64,000 bases of DNA from an uncultured Caryophanales bacterium (GCA_946534345.1 CAMNCL010000002.1:1-64000); one strand, 5' to 3'. Numbered from the stretch's first letter, positions 27,030 to 36,767 are shown. Notes: generated from the sequence alone by a model not told the origin. Translations and numbers: made by a program.

Positions 27030-28484
27030 ATGCTAGGAAAAAAGAAAAAAACAAATGAAGAACAACAAGTACAAGCACAATCACAAACTCAAGCAACACC
27101 TGCTAATGCTACTGAGGCAGTTGCTATGCAACAACAAGCTCAAGTTCAACAACCTACACAAGATGCCAATGCTGTAAATAATGTACAAGCTACTGGTAAT
27201 CAACAACCTGCATCTGAGGCTGAGGCTGATATAAATAGTATGCCAGCAGCAAATAGTAAAGATAAAGTTAGACATCCATTAAAAGGATTTAATTATGTTA
27301 TTATAAATGGAGTAGGTAAGAAAGAAAGAGGTAGTTTTGATGCTGAAAGTGCTGATGATGTTCGTAATTTCTTACTTTCTCAAGAATACCAAGTTTTAGA
27401 AGTTAAAGAACGTGGTAAAGGTGATATTGATATTGGAGCAAACAGACCAATAGGTGCTAGCGATTTATCATTCGCATTAACACAATTATCTACATATCTT
27501 AAATCTGGTATTCCTTTAGCTGATTCTGTTAAGATTTTAGCTAAACAATCAACAAAGCCAAAATTAAAGAAAAGCTTTAGTGAATTAGTTTATCAATTAT
27601 TAAAAGGTGAAAGTTTATCAGATGCTATGTTGATGCAAGATAAGATTTTCCCTAAGCTATTAATAAACATGGTAAAGACAGCTGAAATGACTGGTGATTT
27701 GCCTTCAATACTAGATGATATGGCTGAATATTATACTTCAATGGATCAAACTAGAAAACAAATGAAGTCAGCTATGACATATCCGGTAGTTGTTTTAACA
27801 ATAGCTTTTGGAGTTTTAATCTTCATGCTTACATACTTAGTACCGCAATTTACTTCTATGTTTGAAAGTAATGGAGCAGAATTGCCAGCCTTAACAAAAG
27901 CTATTATCGCAACCAGTGATTTTATTAAGGCTAAGTGGTACATATTAATATTAGTAGTAGTAACAATATTTGTATGTTTCAAACAAGCATATAAGAGAAT
28001 ACAGCCATTTAGAGAAAAAGTACAAGTATTATTAATGCATACACCAGTTATTAAGAATATTATTATTTATAATGAAATAGCTAACTTCACAAAAACATTT
28101 GCATCTTTATTAAACCATGGTGTATTTATTACAGATAGTATGGAAATTCTATCTAAGATTACTAATAATGAAATATATACAAAAATAATTAATAAAACAT
28201 TAGACAATTTAGGTAAAGGTGATTCTATATCATCAGCATTTAGAGGACAATGGGCAATTCCTATTGTTGCATATGAAATGATTGTTACTGGTGAAACAAC
28301 TGGTCAATTAGGTGCAATGATGGAAAAAGTTGCATCACATTTCCAAATGTTACATAAAAACGTTATTGATCAGATGAAGAGTTTAGTAGAACCGATTCTT
28401 ATCTGTTTCTTAGCTGTTGTAGTTGGTATTATCTTAATATCAATTATTCAACCGATGTTCTCTATGTATAGTCAAATTCAATAA
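27030..28484 (+). CDS. pilC: Type IV pilus / type II secretion inner-membrane platform protein (PilC/GspF)
   Basis: 484 residues. A Gln/Ala-rich cytoplasmic leader (about 12-75), then two GspF/PilC domains: the first around 130-290 with LTQLSTYLKSGIPLADSVKI and AEMTGDLPSILDDMAEYY, and the second around 330-484 with FTKTFASLLNHGVFITDSMEI and ETTGQLGAMMEKVA. Three transmembrane helices (about 250, 300 and 460). It anchors pilus assembly in the membrane. Followed at 16 bases by the prepilin peptidase. The assembly ATPase and the minor pilins are not adjacent. Confidence 0.9.
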   Translation: MLGKKKKTNEEQQVQAQSQTQATPANATEAVAMQQQAQVQQPTQDANAVNNVQATGNQQPASEAEADINSMPAANSKDKVRHPLKGFNYVIINGVGKKERGSFDAESADDVRNFLLSQEYQVLEVKERGKGDIDIGANRPIGASDLSFALTQLSTYLKSGIPLADSVKILAKQSTKPKLKKSFSELVYQLLKGESLSDAMLMQDKIFPKLLINMVKTAEMTGDLPSILDDMAEYYTSMDQTRKQMKSAMTYPVVVLTIAFGVLIFMLTYLVPQFTSMFESNGAELPALTKAIIATSDFIKAKWYILILVVVTIFVCFKQAYKRIQPFREKVQVLLMHTPVIKNIIIYNEIANFTKTFASLLNHGVFITDSMEILSKITNNEIYTKIINKTLDNLGKGDSISSAFRGQWAIPIVAYEMIVTGETTGQLGAMMEKVASHFQMLHKNVIDQMKSLVEPILICFLAVVVGIILISIIQPMFSMYSQIQ

Positions 28485-28500
28485 GGAGGTAATTATATAT

Positions 28501-29268
28501 ATGCAAATTTTATATTTAATTATCTTTTTTATTTTAGGACTATTATTTGGTTCTTTCTTTACTGTAGTGGGGATGAGATTACCTAATCATGAAAATTTCT
28601 TAAATTCTAGAAGTTATTGTGATAGATGTCATCATAGACTTAGTTTATTAGATATGGTACCTATATTATCATTTCTTCTATTAAAGGGAAGATGTAGATA
28701 TTGTAAGGGTAAAATAGATTCATTATCATCATATATGGAGTTTTTTACTGGAGTTTTATTTGCTTTAGCATACTATGTATTTGGATTTTCATATGAATTA
28801 TTAATAGCTCTAGGTATAGTTTCAATGTTATCAATTATTTCCGTATCTGACTTATCTTATTATATAATTCCCGATGAAGTACTAATCTTTTTTGCAGGTT
28901 ACTTTCTAATTATAAAGACTCTTCAATTAGGAGTAATACCAGCTTTAAAATGTGTTTTATCAGGGATCATATTATTTACAATAATGTATATAATAATGTT
29001 ACTTGGTAATCTTATTTTTAAGAAAGAAACATTAGGTGGAGGAGATATTAAGATGATGTTTGTCTTTGGAATAATACTCCATCCATTACTAGGTTTAATA
29101 GTTATTTTTATAGGTAGTGTATTAGCCTTACCAGTATCAATATTTTTATTAATGAAGAAACATGAGCATTTAGTTCCGTTTGGACCATTTTTATTGATAG
29201 GTTTAACATTTATATACTTTACTAGAATAAGTGCTCCAGCTATAATAGAATTTATAAAACTACTTTAG
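28501..29268 (+). CDS. pilD: Type IV prepilin peptidase
   Basis: 255 residues, polytopic A24 aspartic protease that cuts and may methylate prepilins. N-terminal zinc-type cysteines (CDRCHHRLSLLDMVPILSF and CRYC, about residues 40-71). The two catalytic Asp lie in SVSDLSYYIIPDEV and in GGGDIKMMF (the GxGD motif). Seven or eight membrane spans. Its presumed substrate, the prepilin-like protein at 33544, lies 4 kb downstream. Confidence 0.93.
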   Translation: MQILYLIIFFILGLLFGSFFTVVGMRLPNHENFLNSRSYCDRCHHRLSLLDMVPILSFLLLKGRCRYCKGKIDSLSSYMEFFTGVLFALAYYVFGFSYELLIALGIVSMLSIISVSDLSYYIIPDEVLIFFAGYFLIIKTLQLGVIPALKCVLSGIILFTIMYIIMLLGNLIFKKETLGGGDIKMMFVFGIILHPLLGLIVIFIGSVLALPVSIFLLMKKHEHLVPFGPFLLIGLTFIYFTRISAPAIIEFIKLL

Positions 29269-29280
29269 TAGTTTTTCTTT
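29256..29280 (+). terminator. Terminator
   Basis: AAAACTAC, loop TTTA, GTAGTTTT and T run; the stop is at the loop. Confidence 0.85.
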
Positions 29281-29288
29281 TTATTTAC

Positions 29289-29317
29289 TTGAAAATAATT
29301 AAATGATTATATATTAT
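29289..29317 (+). promoter_or_regulatory. Promoter of dnaB
   Basis: TTGAAA (29289-29294), 17-base spacer, TATTAT (29312-29317). Confidence 0.65.
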
Positions 29318-29336
29318 AAATATAGGTGGTGATTCT

Positions 29337-30623
29337 ATGAAAAATATTAATATTTTACCTGCAGATACATATACTGTTGTTAATAAGACTATTATTACTG
29401 ATATTGATAAAAAGATAGTTTCAATGTTATATCAACCAATCATAGGATTCACTGCAGTAAGTTTATATTATTCATTAATATCAGATTTAGATAAGCAAGA
29501 ATTAATTAGCGATGAGTTAACTCATTATCATTTAATGGCTACTATGCAATTATCATTGAATGATATTATGATTGCTAGAGAAAAACTAGAGGCTGTAGGT
29601 TTAATTAAAACATATTTAAAGAAAGATAATATTAATCAATTAGTTTATTTACTATATTCTCCAATGAGTCCTAATGATTTCTTTAATCATCCAATATTAA
29701 ATATTGTTTTATATAATAATCTTGGAAAAAAAGAATATGAAAAAATGGTTAATTACTTTAAGACACCAAAGATAGTATTAAAGGGATTTGAAGATATTAC
29801 TAGTAGTTTTGATGATGTATTTACTCCTGTAAGAGGAACAATACTTAATACTTATGATGATGTTACTAAGAAAGATTCTAATAATATTATGATTAATAAA
29901 GGAATAGACTTTAATTTAATACTTACTGGTATTCCTAACTTAAATGAAAAGTATTTGACTGAAGAAGTTAAAGAATTGATTAATAATTTAAGTTATATTT
30001 ATAATTTAGATACTCTAGATATGCAGGGATTAATAAGAAATTCTTTAAATGAAAAAGGATCTATTGATAAAACAATTCTACGTAAAAGTTGTAGAAATTA
30101 TTATCAATTTGATAATTATGGTAATTTACCAAGTCTTATTTATAATAGACAACCAGATTATTTAAAGAAGCCAACTGGTGATAATTCTAAATGGGCAAAA
30201 ATGGTTTATACCTTTGAAAATATTACTCCATATCAGTTATTAAAAGCTAAATATAAAGGAGCAGAACCTACTGATAGAGATAAGAAATTAATAGAGAGCT
30301 TATTAATTGATCAAAAATTAAATCCAGGAGTAGTTAATGTCTTAATAAGTTATGTATTAAAAGTAAATAATGAACAATTAACTAAGAGTTATGTAGAAAC
30401 TATAGCTGGTCAATGGAAGAGATTAAATATTGAAACAGTAGAAGAAGCAATGAAAATAACTGAGAAAGAACATAAAAAATTAAAGAAAATAGTAAAACCG
30501 AAAGAAAAAGTAATTAAAGAAGATAAAAGTATACCAGCTTGGTTTAATAAAGAACAAGAATTAGAAAAAATAAATGAATCAGAAAAAGAAGAACTAGATA
30601 AGATATTAGAAGAGCTTGTCTAG
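29337..30623 (+). CDS. dnaB: Replication initiation protein DnaB (DnaD/DnaB family helicase loader)
   Basis: 428 residues. The N-terminal winged-helix-like region (DKKIVSMLYQPIIGFTAVSL, REKLEAVGLIKTY) and the C-terminal DnaD-like domain (TPYQLLKAKYKGAEPTDRD, about 300-370, LNPGVVNVLISYVL) are those of Bacillus DnaB, which with DnaD and DnaI loads the replicative helicase at origins. This is not the helicase called DnaB in Enterobacteria. In Bacilli dnaI usually follows; here an HD-domain gene follows, so the loader ATPase must be elsewhere or missing. Confidence 0.85.
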   Translation: MKNINILPADTYTVVNKTIITDIDKKIVSMLYQPIIGFTAVSLYYSLISDLDKQELISDELTHYHLMATMQLSLNDIMIAREKLEAVGLIKTYLKKDNINQLVYLLYSPMSPNDFFNHPILNIVLYNNLGKKEYEKMVNYFKTPKIVLKGFEDITSSFDDVFTPVRGTILNTYDDVTKKDSNNIMINKGIDFNLILTGIPNLNEKYLTEEVKELINNLSYIYNLDTLDMQGLIRNSLNEKGSIDKTILRKSCRNYYQFDNYGNLPSLIYNRQPDYLKKPTGDNSKWAKMVYTFENITPYQLLKAKYKGAEPTDRDKKLIESLLIDQKLNPGVVNVLISYVLKVNNEQLTKSYVETIAGQWKRLNIETVEEAMKITEKEHKKLKKIVKPKEKVIKEDKSIPAWFNKEQELEKINESEKEELDKILEELV

Positions 30624-30691
30624 TTCTTTTGTCAATTACTGTAAAGTATACAATTATTATTAGCTATCTTCTTACTACTAATCTTTAAATA

Positions 30692-30700
30692 TGTTATTAT
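30692..30700 (+). promoter_or_regulatory. Extended -10 promoter
   Basis: TGT-TATTAT, 23 bases before the HD-domain gene. Confidence 0.45.
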
Positions 30701-30723
30701 TGATTAGAAGATGAGGAGATTAA

Positions 30724-31215
30724 ATGAGAAGACATAATACAGATTTTTATAAATTAGTTAAAGATGTACTTGTTAATGAAGAATTTAATAAGTTAAAGAA
30801 TATAGATCATCATGGTATAACTAGATATAATCATTCACTTAGAGTAGCTTATTATACTTATGTTGTTACTAAGAAATTACATCTAGATTATAAAAGAGCT
30901 ACTAGAGCAGCCTTATTACATGATTTCTTTATAGATGAAGTAAAAGATATGAATGGAGTATCTAGACTTAGAAGACATCCTAATTATGCCTTAGAGAATG
31001 CTAAAAAGTATTTTGAATTAAGTCCTATGGAAGAAGATATTATTAAAACACATATGTTTCCAGTTACTTTTACACCTCCTAAATACTTAGAGAGTTGGCT
31101 TGTAGATTTAATTGATGATATATCTGCTATTTACGAGAGAAGTGTAAGTATTCAAGCTGAACTATCTCCTAGTATTAGTTTATTATTAATAATGCTAATT
31201 AGTTATATGCGTTAA
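30724..31215 (+). CDS. HD-domain phosphohydrolase
   Basis: 163 residues. The HD signature is built from His36/His37 (TRYNHSLRVAYYTY context), the paired LLHDFFID near 62, HPNYALEN and a final Asp in DLIDDISAIYER. This is the pattern of small metal-dependent nucleotide phosphohydrolases; the substrate is unknown. Cytoplasmic. Own promoter and terminator. Confidence 0.8.
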   Translation: MRRHNTDFYKLVKDVLVNEEFNKLKNIDHHGITRYNHSLRVAYYTYVVTKKLHLDYKRATRAALLHDFFIDEVKDMNGVSRLRRHPNYALENAKKYFELSPMEEDIIKTHMFPVTFTPPKYLESWLVDLIDDISAIYERSVSIQAELSPSISLLLIMLISYMR

Positions 31216-31239
31216 CTTATTGTTAACTCTTTTTTTTTA
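31211..31239 (+). terminator. Terminator
   Basis: GTTAAC, loop TTATT, GTTAAC, CT then a long T run. Confidence 0.75.
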
Positions 31240-31282
31240 ATATAATCTATGGTAAAATTTAAAAGAAAGAGGATGAGAGGGA

Positions 31283-32902
31283 ATGAAAAAAACTTTTGTA
31301 ATAGGTCACAAAAAACCAGATACTGATTCAGTAATGTCAGCAATTGGACTTTCATACTTAAAGAATAAATTAGGAGAAAATACTGAAGCTAGAGTAATTG
31401 GTGATATAAATAAAGAAACTAGTTATGCTTTGAAATTTTTTAATACACCAGCTCCTAAGTATTTAAATGATGTTAAATTACAATTAAGAGATATTGATTA
31501 TCATAAAGGTTTCTTTATAAAAGATACAGATAGTATTTATCATGGTTATCAAGCTATGTTAGATGAGAATTTAACAGGTATTCCAATAGTTAAAGATGTT
31601 GATTATTTCTATGGATTACTTACTATTAAAGATTTATCTAGAGTATTGATTAATGATAATATTGAGAATTTATATACTTCTTTTGATAATTTGTTATATG
31701 TTTTAAAAGGAGAAGAAGTAAATAGGGAAGATGATGAAATATCAGGAAAACTATTAGTCGCAGCTTTTAAAAGTACTACATTTATGGAGAGTATTATTCT
31801 TAAAAAAGATGATATCTTAATAGTAGGAGATAGACATAGTATTATAGAATATGCAGTTAATTCTGGTGTTAAGATGATTATTTTATCAGGAAATGCTTAT
31901 ATAAAAGATGAACACCTAGAAATAGCTAAGAAAAATAAAGTAAATATTTTACGTACTCCATATGATACATTCCGTATATCAAGATTTGTAGTATTAGCTA
32001 ATTATATAAGAACAATGGTTAGTATGTATAATCCAACTAGTTTTTTAGAAACAGATTTTGTATCTGATGTAGTAGATATAAATAATAAATTAAAACATAC
32101 TAATTATCCAGTAGTTAATAAAAATAATAAATGTTTAGGATTATTAAAGATAACTGATTTAGCTGAAAAACATCCTAAAAAAGTAATATTAGTTGATCAT
32201 AATGAAAAACTACAAAGTGTAGAAGGATTAGATGAAGCTGAAATAGTAGAAATATTTGATCATCATAATTTAGGTAGTATTACTACTAACAATCCAGTTA
32301 ATTTTAGAAATATGTCAGTTGGATCTACTTGTACAATTGTCTATATTATGTTTAAAGAAAGAAATGTTGAGATTCCAAAAAATATAGCTGGTTTATTATT
32401 GTCTGGTATTATATCTGATACTCTTATTCTAAAAAGTCCAACTGCAACTGAAAAAGATATTGAGGCAGTAAAGAACTTATCTGAAATAGCTGGTGTTGAT
32501 TATAATGACTATGGTATGGAATTATTAAAATCTGGTACTTCAATTGAAGGAATGTCAAAAGAAGATGTTTTATATAATGATTATAAAATATATACAATTA
32601 ATGATAAACATTTTGCGATAGGACAATTCTTTACTATGAATTTTGAAGATATTAGAAAAGAATTAGATGAATATGTAGAAGTACTTGATAAGGTAGCAGA
32701 AGCTAATAATTATAATTTAGTTACATTATATGTTACTGATATTATTAAAAATGGTAGTTATGTAATATATAGTAGTAAAGGAGCTAACATTATTAGTTTA
32801 GCTTATCATCAAGATCAAATATATGAAGGATTCTTTGTAGAAGGATGTGTTTCTAGAAAGAAACATATAGTACCAGTTATAATGGAAATATTAGAAAATT
32901 AG
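31283..32902 (+). CDS. Family II manganese-dependent inorganic pyrophosphatase with CBS/DRTGG insert
   Basis: 539 residues. DHH-type pyrophosphatase: N-terminal FVIGHKKPDTDSVMSAIG (metal ligands His and Asp), VDHNE and the signature EIFDHHNLGSI near residue 325, and a C-terminal DHHA2 domain from about 430. Between about 70 and 300 it has a regulatory insert with a pair of CBS motifs (residues ~70-125 and ~245-300) and a DRTGG-like segment, as in nucleotide-regulated CBS pyrophosphatases, which are inhibited by AMP/ADP and activated by ATP or dinucleoside polyphosphates. Cytoplasmic; pulls biosynthetic reactions by removing pyrophosphate. Confidence 0.92.
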   Translation: MKKTFVIGHKKPDTDSVMSAIGLSYLKNKLGENTEARVIGDINKETSYALKFFNTPAPKYLNDVKLQLRDIDYHKGFFIKDTDSIYHGYQAMLDENLTGIPIVKDVDYFYGLLTIKDLSRVLINDNIENLYTSFDNLLYVLKGEEVNREDDEISGKLLVAAFKSTTFMESIILKKDDILIVGDRHSIIEYAVNSGVKMIILSGNAYIKDEHLEIAKKNKVNILRTPYDTFRISRFVVLANYIRTMVSMYNPTSFLETDFVSDVVDINNKLKHTNYPVVNKNNKCLGLLKITDLAEKHPKKVILVDHNEKLQSVEGLDEAEIVEIFDHHNLGSITTNNPVNFRNMSVGSTCTIVYIMFKERNVEIPKNIAGLLLSGIISDTLILKSPTATEKDIEAVKNLSEIAGVDYNDYGMELLKSGTSIEGMSKEDVLYNDYKIYTINDKHFAIGQFFTMNFEDIRKELDEYVEVLDKVAEANNYNLVTLYVTDIIKNGSYVIYSSKGANIISLAYHQDQIYEGFFVEGCVSRKKHIVPVIMEILEN

Positions 32903-32910
32903 GAGGACAA

Positions 32911-33426
32911 ATGGTTGAGAAGATAGTTACATTTATAGTTGGTTTGTTTGCAGGATTAAATACTATTCCATTTGGAAAAGAAATAATTGTTTTTGTTATT
33001 TCCTTAATGCCTATATTAGAACTTAGGGGAGGTTTGATTGCAGCTTCTCTTCTAGGATTAGATCCAATAAGAAGTTATATTATTAGTATAATAGGTAATA
33101 TTATTCCAGTTCCATTTATATTATGGTTGATTAATTACATATTGGATTATATGCGTAAGAGTAAAAGATTTAAAAAAATAGCTAAATGGTTAGATAAAAA
33201 AGTAGAAAAGCATAAAGATCAAATAGAAAAATATGGATTTATAGGTTTAGTATTATTTGTAGGAATTCCACTTCCAGGTACCGGTGCTTGGACTGGATGT
33301 TTAATTGCAGCTGTATTAGAAATGGATAGAAAAAAAGCCTTTGTAGCAGCTCTTATAGGTATCTTTATAGCTAGTATTATAATGATGTTAATATCATTTG
33401 GATTACTAAAATTTATTATTGGATAA
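32911..33426 (+). CDS. Small multi-drug export family membrane protein (COG2426)
   Basis: 171 residues, four to five transmembrane helices. The motif MPILELRGGLIAA near residue 32 and IPLPGTGAWTGCLIAA near 115 are characteristic of the PF06695 family. The family is named small multi-drug export, but real substrates are not established. Starts 8 bases after the pyrophosphatase (AGGAGGACAA), so co-transcribed. Confidence 0.88.
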   Translation: MVEKIVTFIVGLFAGLNTIPFGKEIIVFVISLMPILELRGGLIAASLLGLDPIRSYIISIIGNIIPVPFILWLINYILDYMRKSKRFKKIAKWLDKKVEKHKDQIEKYGFIGLVLFVGIPLPGTGAWTGCLIAAVLEMDRKKAFVAALIGIFIASIIMMLISFGLLKFIIG

Positions 33427-33503
33427 TGCCAATCTTGTTAACAAGTAAAATACATAAAAATAATATGCTAATGTTTTTTGTCAAAAAATATTGGCATTTT
33501 TTT
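33425..33503 (+). terminator. Long-range terminator hairpin
   Basis: AATGCCAAT (33425-33433) can pair with ATTGGCATT (33490-33498), followed by a T run. The 56-base loop contains a small hairpin CTTG-TTAA-CAAG. The large loop is unusual for a simple terminator. Confidence 0.55.
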
Positions 33504-33508
33504 AATAC

Positions 33509-33519
33509 TATAATATAAT
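33509..33519 (+). promoter_or_regulatory. Overlapping -10 boxes of the prepilin-like gene
   Basis: TATAAT at 33509-33514 and again at 33514-33519. No -35 box stands out. Confidence 0.4.
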
Positions 33520-33543
33520 ATTAATAATAGGTAGGTGTGTCCG

Positions 33544-36500
33544 ATGAATAGAAGAGGTTTTACGTTAGTTGAGCTGTTAGTTACCGTTGCGGTTATGGGT
33601 ATAATTACTGGTCTTTCTATACCAGTAATTAGAAATATAAATCAACAACGAATTAATAAAAAATATACTACATATTTAGATAGTTTAACTTATGCTGCAA
33701 AACTATATACCGATTCTTACTCTGAAGATTTATTTGCATATAGTACTGGTTGTGAGTACGTAAAATATGAGAACTTAACAAAGTATAATCTAATTAAAGA
33801 TATAGACTTAAGTGGTATAAGTTGTAATTCCCCTTATACAGCTGTAAAAGTAGTAAAATTCAAGGAAAAATACTATTACAAGCCTTATATTGGATGTGGT
33901 AAAAAAGGTGCTTCTGGTAAACCTGACATTTTTATGCCAGAAGAATTGAACATATCAGCTGTATGTGATTCTGGACTATCAGCAAATATTATGATTTCAG
34001 GGAATCCTTCTACTAAAAGTGATAAGACTTTGAAAACTATAAAGTCAAAATTAGTAATAACAAGTGAAACAGGTGTATATAAAGATGATCGTTCTCCAAA
34101 TATCGAGTATGGTTGGAGTTACGTAGATCAAGGAATCAATGTAATTAATGGGAAATGGACAAAAATAGATTTTGATATTTTTTCTGAAAGTAGACAGACT
34201 GAAATGATTGCTAGTTCTGAAACTCAAGTTTTCGCATCTAAATCACAAGCATCTACAGATGTGTTGACTTCTAATAAACCGACAGGAAAGATAAATCTAG
34301 TAGTTCATGTAATAAACTTATTAGATTTGCAACGACAAACTTGGACTAAGATTGAAAAACCAGAAGATAATTATGTAATAATTGGTCCATTTATGGTGGA
34401 TAATGCTCCTCCTAAGATAACTGGAAATTTAGTTACATCTGTTACTGGTTATCAAAACAAGAAACCAAAGCTTAATTTTAGTGTAACTGATGAAGGCTTC
34501 TCAGAAGTTTCTAAAGGTGATATTAAATATTGTTATAAATATGGTACTAGTAAATGTACTATACCTGCTAATACTACTGCATTGAAGAATTCTACTGATT
34601 ATAAAGCATATTCTGCAGGACAAGTTTTAGATGTTATTTCTAGCGCTTATGATGGATCTACTAAAAAAGCAAATTTTGTATTCTGTGATGCTGCTGCTAA
34701 TTGTGTGGAAGTAAATGGCAAAGAATATAGAGTTGCTAATAAATATACTTTAACATTTGATCCAAATGGTGGTAGTAAATGTGATATTACTTCAATTGGT
34801 CAGATTGAGAATCAACCATGGAATAAAGCTGTAGTAGATGAAACAGGATTAAATGTTCATAAATTCTGTACTACTACAAGAACAGGTTATACTGTTGATG
34901 GATGGTTTACTAATCAAAATGGAACTGGTACACAAGTAAAAGTAACAGATAAAGCTACTGCAAATACTAAGGTATATGCAAAATGGAAGCCAAAGACTAT
35001 AGTTACAACATTTAATTGTAATGGTGGAAATGGTGGAGGAGATCAAACGTTTACATATGGTGTAAGTGGTCAAAAATTTGCTAAAACATGTACAAGAACA
35101 GGTTATAATTTAGCAGGTTGGAAATTGGCTGCTGCTGATAAAGATAAGAGATATACCGTTGATAATGGAGTATCAAATGAATGGATTGATACAAACTCTC
35201 CAAAAATTACATTATATGCACATTGGGTACCAAAAACAGTTGTTACAACATTTGATTGTAATGGTGGTACTGGTGGAGGAAGCCAAACATTTACATATGG
35301 TGTAAGTGGTCAAGCATTTAACAAAACATGTACAAGGTCTGGATATAAATTATTAGGATGGAAACTAGATAAAAATGGAGCAAATAAAGATTATAATGTA
35401 AACAATGGAGTAAGTGATGGATGGATAGATTTAAGATCTCCAAGTGTTACAATCTATGCACATTGGGTACCAGAATCTTACAAATGTAATGCTGGACAGT
35501 ATTTAGCTAAATCAGCAACAAGTTGTGCAGCATGTCCTATCAGTAATTATTGTGCAGGTGGAACATATACATATAGTACAACTGCTGATCAAGGAAAGAC
35601 AGCATGTCCTACTGGTTATGGAAACACTTCAGGTACTGGTAAATCAAAAAATACAGAGTGTTATATGTCTGTAGCTGTTAATAAATATGTTAAAAATGCT
35701 AGAGACTCTGCTGCCACAAATTGTGCAACTGGTTATGAAAGAGCGGGTCATACTGTATATTATGGAAGTGTAAGTAGTTGTGCTCTGACAACATATACAA
35801 TAGGTTACAACTTAGGTGGTGGAAGTGCATCAAATCCAACTTCTTACAATATCACTTCAAATGCCATTACACTTAATAATCCTACAAGAACAGGTTATAC
35901 ATTCGCTGGATGGACTGGAACTGGTTTAAGTAGTGCGACTAAAACAGTAACTATACCAAAAGGTTCTACTGGAAATAGAAGTTATACAGCTACTTGGACA
36001 GCTAATACATATACAGTTTCATACGCAGGAGGTGGAGCAACAGGAGGATCAACAGCAGCTTCAACTTGTACATACGGTTCAACATTCACTCCAAGAGCAA
36101 ATGGATTTACTAGAACAGGACATACATTTAATGGTTGGTCAGGATCTACAACATGTACTGGTAACATGACAATGACAGCTACATGGAAAGCAAATACATA
36201 TACAGTTTCATATGCAGGAGGTGGAGCAACAGGAGGATCTACAGCAGCATCAACATGTACTTATGGACAAGCAATATCTGCAAGAGGAAATGGCTTCGTT
36301 AGATCACATTATCATTTCAATGGTTGGTCTGGACTTGGAACATGTACTGGAAATAAAACATTAACCGCAACTTGGGCTCCAAATGTAGCAATTGTTAGAT
36401 ACCATACAGGAACAAGTAGTGGTTCTCAATTAAAATATAAACCATCAGGCTGGTCAATAAAGAATGATTATCAAATTTGGAATGCTACAACGCAAGATAT

Positions 36501-36741
36501 ACATACAGTACCATATGGAACCTCAGATGACCCAATAAATTATCATAATACAACTTACTTGTATGTTAAGAAAACAAGGAATTCAAATGGAAGTGCCAGA
36601 AATGGTGCAGAATGGAAAATATGTAACGGTGCTACTTGTACTAGATCAACTTATAATGAAGACACAAATTATTCATCAGAACAATACTGTAATACAACAA
36701 ATGGAAATTGTTACTGCTGTATAAAAGTAAATTGGAATTAA
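33544..36741 (+). CDS. Giant type IV prepilin-like surface protein with InlB-type repeats
   Basis: 1065 residues. The N-terminus MNRRGFTLVELLVTVAVMGI is a classic prepilin leader, cut by the peptidase between Gly5 and Phe6, with Glu10 at mature position 5. Residues ~35-400 form a pilin-like and Ig-like region. Three Listeria-Bacteroides (InlB B-type) repeats follow (~400-480, 482-561, 562-645; TFDPNGG..., GYTVDGWF..., YAKWK). Next come a Cys-rich EGF-like segment (645-740), three further repeats (750-945) with a 63-codon near-exact tandem duplication, and a Cys-rich tail. It is probably displayed on or as part of a thin pilus as an adhesin. Start 33544 follows AGGTAGGTG. Confidence 0.88.
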   Translation: MNRRGFTLVELLVTVAVMGIITGLSIPVIRNINQQRINKKYTTYLDSLTYAAKLYTDSYSEDLFAYSTGCEYVKYENLTKYNLIKDIDLSGISCNSPYTAVKVVKFKEKYYYKPYIGCGKKGASGKPDIFMPEELNISAVCDSGLSANIMISGNPSTKSDKTLKTIKSKLVITSETGVYKDDRSPNIEYGWSYVDQGINVINGKWTKIDFDIFSESRQTEMIASSETQVFASKSQASTDVLTSNKPTGKINLVVHVINLLDLQRQTWTKIEKPEDNYVIIGPFMVDNAPPKITGNLVTSVTGYQNKKPKLNFSVTDEGFSEVSKGDIKYCYKYGTSKCTIPANTTALKNSTDYKAYSAGQVLDVISSAYDGSTKKANFVFCDAAANCVEVNGKEYRVANKYTLTFDPNGGSKCDITSIGQIENQPWNKAVVDETGLNVHKFCTTTRTGYTVDGWFTNQNGTGTQVKVTDKATANTKVYAKWKPKTIVTTFNCNGGNGGGDQTFTYGVSGQKFAKTCTRTGYNLAGWKLAAADKDKRYTVDNGVSNEWIDTNSPKITLYAHWVPKTVVTTFDCNGGTGGGSQTFTYGVSGQAFNKTCTRSGYKLLGWKLDKNGANKDYNVNNGVSDGWIDLRSPSVTIYAHWVPESYKCNAGQYLAKSATSCAACPISNYCAGGTYTYSTTADQGKTACPTGYGNTSGTGKSKNTECYMSVAVNKYVKNARDSAATNCATGYERAGHTVYYGSVSSCALTTYTIGYNLGGGSASNPTSYNITSNAITLNNPTRTGYTFAGWTGTGLSSATKTVTIPKGSTGNRSYTATWTANTYTVSYAGGGATGGSTAASTCTYGSTFTPRANGFTRTGHTFNGWSGSTTCTGNMTMTATWKANTYTVSYAGGGATGGSTAASTCTYGQAISARGNGFVRSHYHFNGWSGLGTCTGNKTLTATWAPNVAIVRYHTGTSSGSQLKYKPSGWSIKNDYQIWNATTQDIHTVPYGTSDDPINYHNTTYLYVKKTRNSNGSARNGAEWKICNGATCTRSTYNEDTNYSSEQYCNTTNGNCYCCIKVNWN
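36006..36383 (+). repeat. 189-bp tandem repeat inside the surface protein gene
   Basis: Two units of 189 bp (63 codons), beginning at about 36006 and 36195. The first ~70 bases of each are nearly identical (coding TYTVSYAGGGATGGSTAAST), which points to recent internal duplication. Confidence 0.75.
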
Positions 36742-36767
36742 AGTAAAGAGTAAATCTTTACTTTTTT
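36740..36767 (+). terminator. Terminator
   Basis: AAAGTAAAGA, 5-base loop, TCTTTACTTT and T run. Confidence 0.88.

Noticed and set aside
35982..36167. Minus-strand open frame within the giant prepilin gene
   Set aside because: Arises from the GGA/GCA-rich repeat read backwards; lacks a ribosome site.
36006..36383. CRISPR-like repeat
   Set aside because: Only two units of 189 bp, in frame and inside a coding sequence; this is a protein repeat.
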